From assembly GCA_900765105.1 (NCBI GenBank), contig CAAFQM010000184.1:1-8578 (forward strand): 8,578 nt of DNA, given 5' to 3'. This document shows, piece after piece, positions 6,342 through 8,578 of the stretch; the stretch's first letter is position 1, and every line of letters begins with the position of its first letter. The translations under genes and the position numbers were made by a program. Below the pieces are notes generated by a model, which was not told the origin of the DNA, ran no database searches, and was given only the letters and a program-made list of their open reading frames with translations. The DNA is from an uncultured Faecalibacterium sp. Its GTDB lineage: Bacteria > Bacillota > Clostridia > Oscillospirales > Ruminococcaceae.

Positions 6342-6370
6342 ATTATAGCTATCTGGGTTCAAATCCGCAA
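6342..6370 (-). promoter_or_regulatory. Candidate livJ promoter P2
   Basis: On the minus strand a perfect TATAAT (6347-6342) has TTGCGG (6370-6365) 17 bases upstream. The -10 box is ideal and the -35 matches only at TTG. Transcription would start near 6335, only about 8 bases before the terminator hairpin. A weaker alternative after the terminator, TTGCTT-18-TTTATA, overlaps the terminator arm and would give a leader of only about 20 bases. Confidence 0.4.
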
Positions 6371-6431
6371 TTCACAAACCGTCCATACTTTTGGGCGCAT
6401 TTTCTCGGCTTTGTTGATACTTTATACAAAA

Positions 6432-6461
6432 ATTAAAGCGTAATTTTGTGCACTATTTCAA
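6432..6461 (-). promoter_or_regulatory. Candidate livJ promoter P1
   Basis: On the minus strand TTGAAA (6461-6456) and TTTAAT (6437-6432) are 18 bases apart, each matching the SigA consensus at 5/6 positions, in an A/T-rich stretch starting just after the MATE gene. The predicted start is near 6425, giving a livJ leader of about 180 bases that contains the terminator at 6284-6327. Confidence 0.45.
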
Positions 6462-6515
6462 ATTGTTCATTTTGTTTATCTGTGACATGAAACAAATTCA
6501 CATGTTGCAAAAAGG

Positions 6516-7937
6516 TTACAGGGTCTCCATCTCGGCGTCGGCGGCAAATTCGGCCTCGGCGCGGACTTCGGCGGCCTGTCCCTCGGCCTCGGCAACAGCC
6601 ACCGGCTCTGCCAGTGCCTTGCGGATGGCGGTAGCATAGAATACCATGGAAAGTGCTGTACCGATGCACCAGCCCACAGGCCATGCCATCCAGATGCCGG
6701 TGGAGCCCAGCGCGGTGGCGCTGAGCACGGCGGCAATACCCACGCGCAAAATCAGGTCGGTGAAGGTGGCGATCATGAACCGCACCATCAGGCCGCAGCC
6801 GCGCAGGATGCCGTCTGCCACCAGCTTGACCGATACCACAAAGTAGAAGGGGGAGAGGATACGCAAGAACAGCATACCGGTGTCAATGGCAGGGCCCTGC
6901 GGGTCGTTCATGAACAGCAGCAGCAAAAAGCGGCCAAAGAAGAAGTACAGCACCACCAGCGGCACGCACAGCAGCCACACCAGATTGCGGCCCGCGCCAA
7001 AGCCTTCCTTCACGCGGTCCATCTTGCCGGCACCCATGTTCTGGGAGGTGTAGTTGGAGATGCCGTTGCCCAGGGTGGTAAAGGAGGTGATGACCATGTT
7101 GTTCAGCTTGACGGCGGCAGAGTAGCCTGCAATGACGCTGGCACCAAAGGTGTTGATGATGCTCTGCAGGATGATGTTGCCCACCGAGACAAAGCTCTGC
7201 TGCAGGATGCTGGGCACAGCCACCACGGCCACCTTGCCCAGCATATTCCACGAGAACAGCTGCACATGACCCTCGGTGTGGAAGGCGCGGATGCGGCGGA
7301 ACACCACCACCATGGCCAGCACGCAGCTGACACCCTGACACAGGAAGGTAGCCCATGCCACACCGGCGATGCCCATCTTGAAACCGGCGACGAACAGGAT
7401 GTCCACGCCGATGTTGGACAAAGAAGAGACTGCAAGGAAGTAGAAGGGGGTCTTGCTGTCGCCAAGGGCAGAGAAGATGCCGGTGGCAATGTTGTAGAAG
7501 AACATGAAGGGCAGGCCCAGAACGTAGATGTCCAGATACAGCGAAGAATCCGCAAGGATCTCCTCCGGGGTGTTGATGAGCTCCAGCAGGGCGTCGCAGC
7601 CAAACAGACCGATGCCCATCAGCACGGCGCACAGCACGGCAGAGCCGATGAGGGAGGTGTAGACCGAGGTCTTCATCTCGCGGTATTCCTTTGCGCCAAA
7701 GTAGCGGGACACGATGACCGAGCAGCCAATGTTGCAGCCAAAGGCAAAGGCGATGAAGATCAGGGTGATCTCGTAGCTGTTGCCCACCGCAGCCAGCGCG
7801 TTCTCACCGATGAACTTGCCCGCTACTAGACTATCCGCGATGTTGTACAGCTGCTGGAAAATGATGCTGCCAAACATGGGCAGACAGAATTGCCACAATA
7901 CCTGTGACGGCTTGCCCACCGTCAGATCCTTATTCAT
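6516..7937 (-). CDS. MATE family efflux transporter with Ala/Glu-rich C-terminal tail
   Basis: Inner-membrane antiporter expected to expel drugs or metabolites in exchange for Na+ or H+; the substrate cannot be told from sequence. The 473 residues show the two-bundle MATE layout of about 12 membrane segments. The N-half hallmark is LPMFGSIIFQQLYNIADSLV (19-38), with the first cytoplasmic loop VSRYFGAKEYREMKTSV (76-92) and ALGDSKTPFYF (157-167). The C-half repeat is VPSILQQSFVSVGNIILQSI (241-260), with AVKLNNM (275-281) and QNMGAGKMDRVKEGF (299-313). After the last segment (to about 437) the tail 441-473 contains 12 Ala, 8 Glu and 1 Asp and is not a normal MATE part. ATG at 7937 has AGGAGG 9 bases upstream (7947-7952). 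Transcribed alone toward livJ and divergent from eno. Confidence 0.94.
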   Translation of the reverse strand: MNKDLTVGKPSQVLWQFCLPMFGSIIFQQLYNIADSLVAGKFIGENALAAVGNSYEITLIFIAFAFGCNIGCSVIVSRYFGAKEYREMKTSVYTSLIGSAVLCAVLMGIGLFGCDALLELINTPEEILADSSLYLDIYVLGLPFMFFYNIATGIFSALGDSKTPFYFLAVSSLSNIGVDILFVAGFKMGIAGVAWATFLCQGVSCVLAMVVVFRRIRAFHTEGHVQLFSWNMLGKVAVVAVPSILQQSFVSVGNIILQSIINTFGASVIAGYSAAVKLNNMVITSFTTLGNGISNYTSQNMGAGKMDRVKEGFGAGRNLVWLLCVPLVVLYFFFGRFLLLLFMNDPQGPAIDTGMLFLRILSPFYFVVSVKLVADGILRGCGLMVRFMIATFTDLILRVGIAAVLSATALGSTGIWMAWPVGWCIGTALSMVFYATAIRKALAEPVAVAEAEGQAAEVRAEAEFAADAEMETL

Positions 7938-7995
7938 TGCAAAAATCCTCCTCTATAACGACTATAAATGGTAAAACAGCGTAAACGCCGCAACC

Positions 7996-8024
7996 AGTAT
8001 AGAACTGAATCGCCAAAAAGTAAA
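7996..8024 (-). promoter_or_regulatory. MATE gene promoter
   Basis: On the minus strand TTTACT (8024-8019) and TATACT (8001-7996) are 17 bases apart, matching the consensus at 4/6 and 5/6. The predicted start is near 7989, about 50 bases before the ATG. The leader would begin close to a small GCGT-AA-ACGC dyad (7979-7988). The -35 box is the same hexamer as in the asnA promoter. Confidence 0.6.
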
Positions 8025-8037
8025 GAAAATTTTTGGC
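8012..8037. repeat. 26-base palindrome over the MATE -35 box (possible operator)
   Basis: GCCAAAAA (8012-8019) and TTTTTGGC (8030-8037) are perfect 8-base inverted arms around a 10-base spacer, with arm centres 18 bases apart. The -35 hexamer (8019-8024) lies at the edge and in the spacer of the palindrome. A further short dyad TGGCA-4-TGCCA (8034-8047) reuses the right arm. Operator function is inferred from position; no regulator gene is in the window. Confidence 0.45.
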
Positions 8038-8082
8038 ATATCTGCCATATAAAAAACACATGGTAAGCATAACGTATCCCCG

Positions 8083-8186
8083 CTGCCGCAAGAGGGCAGA
8101 CTGTAAACGGGTTTTCCACGGCGGTTTGCGTTCCCGTTAAAAATTTAGGTCTGCAAACATACGCACCGGCTCTTGCGCCGGGGTGC
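8083..8186. other. Hairpin-rich stretch between the MATE and eno promoters, function unknown
   Basis: Between the two divergent promoters I see no gene. There are three inverted repeats: CTGCC/GGCAG (8083-8087, 8095-8099); AACGGG/CCCGTT (8106-8111, 8133-8138) around 21 bases; and GCACCGGC (8163-8170) with GCCGG/TGC (8177-8186), an 8-bp stem with a 2-base bulge and loop TCTTGC. None is followed by a clean T-run. The last overlaps the eno -35 region. I recognise no riboswitch or known small RNA here. Confidence 0.3.
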
Positions 8187-8201
8187 AAAGCGTGGTAGGA
8201 T
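8173..8201 (+). promoter_or_regulatory. eno promoter, extended -10 type
   Basis: TTGCGC (8173-8178) and TAGGAT (8196-8201) are 17 bases apart, and TG at 8193-8194 forms an extended -10 (TGG before the hexamer), which can offset the weak -35. Start expected near 8208, a leader of about 93 bases. A second possibility is TTGGAA-16-TATCTA (8203-8230). Confidence 0.4.
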
Positions 8202-8207
8202 ATTGGA

Positions 8208-8225
8208 AGTTAGCTATATATAACT
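8208..8225. repeat. A/T-rich palindrome at the predicted eno transcription start
   Basis: AGTTA (8208-8212) and TAACT (8221-8225) are inverted arms around GCTATATA. The site begins at the predicted start of eno transcription, an operator-like position, but the arms are only 5 bases and A/T-rich, so it may be chance. Confidence 0.25.
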
Positions 8226-8243
8226 ATCTAAATAGAGCAGTTC

Positions 8244-8270
8244 CCCGTCTGCCCGCCCGGGCAGTACGGG
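8244..8270 (+). other. Stable stem-loop in the eno mRNA leader
   Basis: CTGCCC (8249-8254) pairs with GGGCAG (8259-8264) around a GCCC tetraloop, and the stem continues as CCCGT (8244-8248) with ACGGG (8266-8270) after one bulged T. That is 11 pairs, 9 of them G-C. No T-run follows, so it is not a terminator. It ends 16 bases before the eno Shine-Dalgarno and could protect the mRNA 5' end. Confidence 0.5.
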
Positions 8271-8277
8271 AGAGAAA

Positions 8278-8304
8278 ATGATATTCAGGAGGGTTTCAAG
8301 ATGA
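8278..8304 (+). other. Possible 8-codon upstream ORF overlapping the eno start
   Basis: ATG at 8278 opens MIFRRVSR and stops at TGA 8302-8304, which overlaps the eno ATG (8301-8303) as ATGA. It has GGAG 5 bases upstream (8269-8272). Its two AGG arginine codons (8287-8292) are the eno Shine-Dalgarno itself. Translation is unproven, and such a short frame can arise by chance. Confidence 0.2.
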
Positions 8305-8578
8305 ATTATCTGGAAATTGAATCTGTTGTAGGCCGCGAGATTCTGGACTCCCGCGGCAACCCCACCGTGGAAGCCGAGATCACGCTGGCGGACGGCACGG
8401 TGGCGCGCGGCTGCGCCCCTTCCGGTGCATCCACCGGCGAGTTTGAGGCGCTGGAACTGCGGGACGGCGACAAGAGCCGCTATCTGGGCAAGGGCGTGAC
8501 CAAGGCGGTGGAAAACATCAACACAGTCATTGCGGACGCCGTTGTGGGCATGGATGCTTCCGACATCTACGCCATCGA
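8301..8578 (+). CDS. eno: Enolase, N-terminal part, cut by window edge
   Basis: Glycolytic enzyme of the cytosol that interconverts 2-phosphoglycerate and phosphoenolpyruvate, Mg2+-dependent, also part of RNA degradosomes in some bacteria. The first 92 codons are present out of roughly 430 usual for the family. Seen motifs: VGREILDSRGNPTVEAEI (10-27), the flexible active-site loop APSGASTGEFEALELRD (39-55), whose serine contributes to the second Mg2+ site, and the family stretch RYLGKGVTKAVENIN (60-74). The catalytic Glu/Lys and main metal-binding acids lie beyond the edge. ATG at 8301 has AGGAGGG 7 bases upstream (8287-8293). It diverges from the MATE gene. Codon use is rich in GC third positions like its neighbours. 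Confidence 0.97.
   Translation, partial: MNYLEIESVVGREILDSRGNPTVEAEITLADGTVARGCAPSGASTGEFEALELRDGDKSRYLGKGVTKAVENINTVIADAVVGMDASDIYAI

Noticed and set aside
6351..6375. GGTTCAAATCC on +, resembling a tRNA T-arm
   Set aside because: The T-stem bases around it pair poorly, and no anticodon arm, D-arm or acceptor partner is found upstream, so it is not a tRNA or a clear fragment.
4895..7993. Identical 13-base string TTGCGGCGTTTAC in the livH leader (4895-4907, +) and, inverted, near the MATE start (7981-7993)
   Set aside because: About one shared 13-mer is expected by chance in a window of this size when both strands are compared, and the two sites differ in position relative to their promoters.
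7934..8188. 84-codon minus-strand frame between eno and MATE
   Set aside because: It needs a TTG start, overlaps the MATE start, crosses the MATE promoter and palindrome, and shows no family motif.
1..8578. CRISPR array, T-box, known riboswitch, transposase or rRNA
   Set aside because: No regularly spaced direct repeats, no T-box AGGGTGGNACCGCG-type sequence, no recognisable riboswitch core, no transposase frame and no rRNA-like stretch were seen on either strand.

Overview
The window is GC-rich and its Shine-Dalgarno sites are strong AGGAGG types. It also has a lipobox-type binding protein and densely packed genes, which together suggest a Gram-positive Clostridia genome of the Oscillospiraceae kind (Faecalibacterium, Gemmiger or Subdoligranulum-like). 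That placement is inference from protein style; no marker gene in the window settles it.

Layout, left to right. (1) asnA, ammonia-dependent asparagine synthetase, minus strand, cut by the left edge at its C-terminus. (2) A 435-base gene-free stretch (972-1406). It holds the asnA promoter and leader and a cluster of inverted repeats, including two diverged copies of one structured element facing each other (1144-1250 on +, 1297-1404 on -). The hairpin of the second copy is the terminator of the liv operon. (3) A complete high-affinity branched-chain amino acid type ABC importer on the minus strand, in the order livJ (binding lipoprotein), livH and livM (permeases), livG and livF (ATPases). A strong intrinsic terminator sits between livJ and livH. 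(4) A 273-base leader upstream of livJ with two candidate promoters and an intrinsic terminator between them and the livJ start. (5) A MATE-family efflux protein on the minus strand with an Ala/Glu-rich tail. (6) A 363-base divergent intergenic region holding the MATE promoter, a palindrome over its -35 box, several hairpins and the eno promoter and leader. (7) The first 92 codons of eno (enolase) on the plus strand, cut by the right edge.

How the genes work together: LivJ would capture the substrate outside the membrane, LivHM form the channel, and LivGF power it with ATP. Overlapping or nearly touching ends of livH-M-G-F show one transcript, while the terminator after livJ should leave livJ mRNA in excess. 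asnA (nitrogen assimilation), MATE (cation-coupled export) and eno (glycolysis) are separate transcription units.

The coding content is ordinary. The most unusual material is non-coding: the facing pair of structured repeats with compensatory base changes between livF and asnA, the terminator inside the livJ leader, and the palindrome over the MATE promoter.
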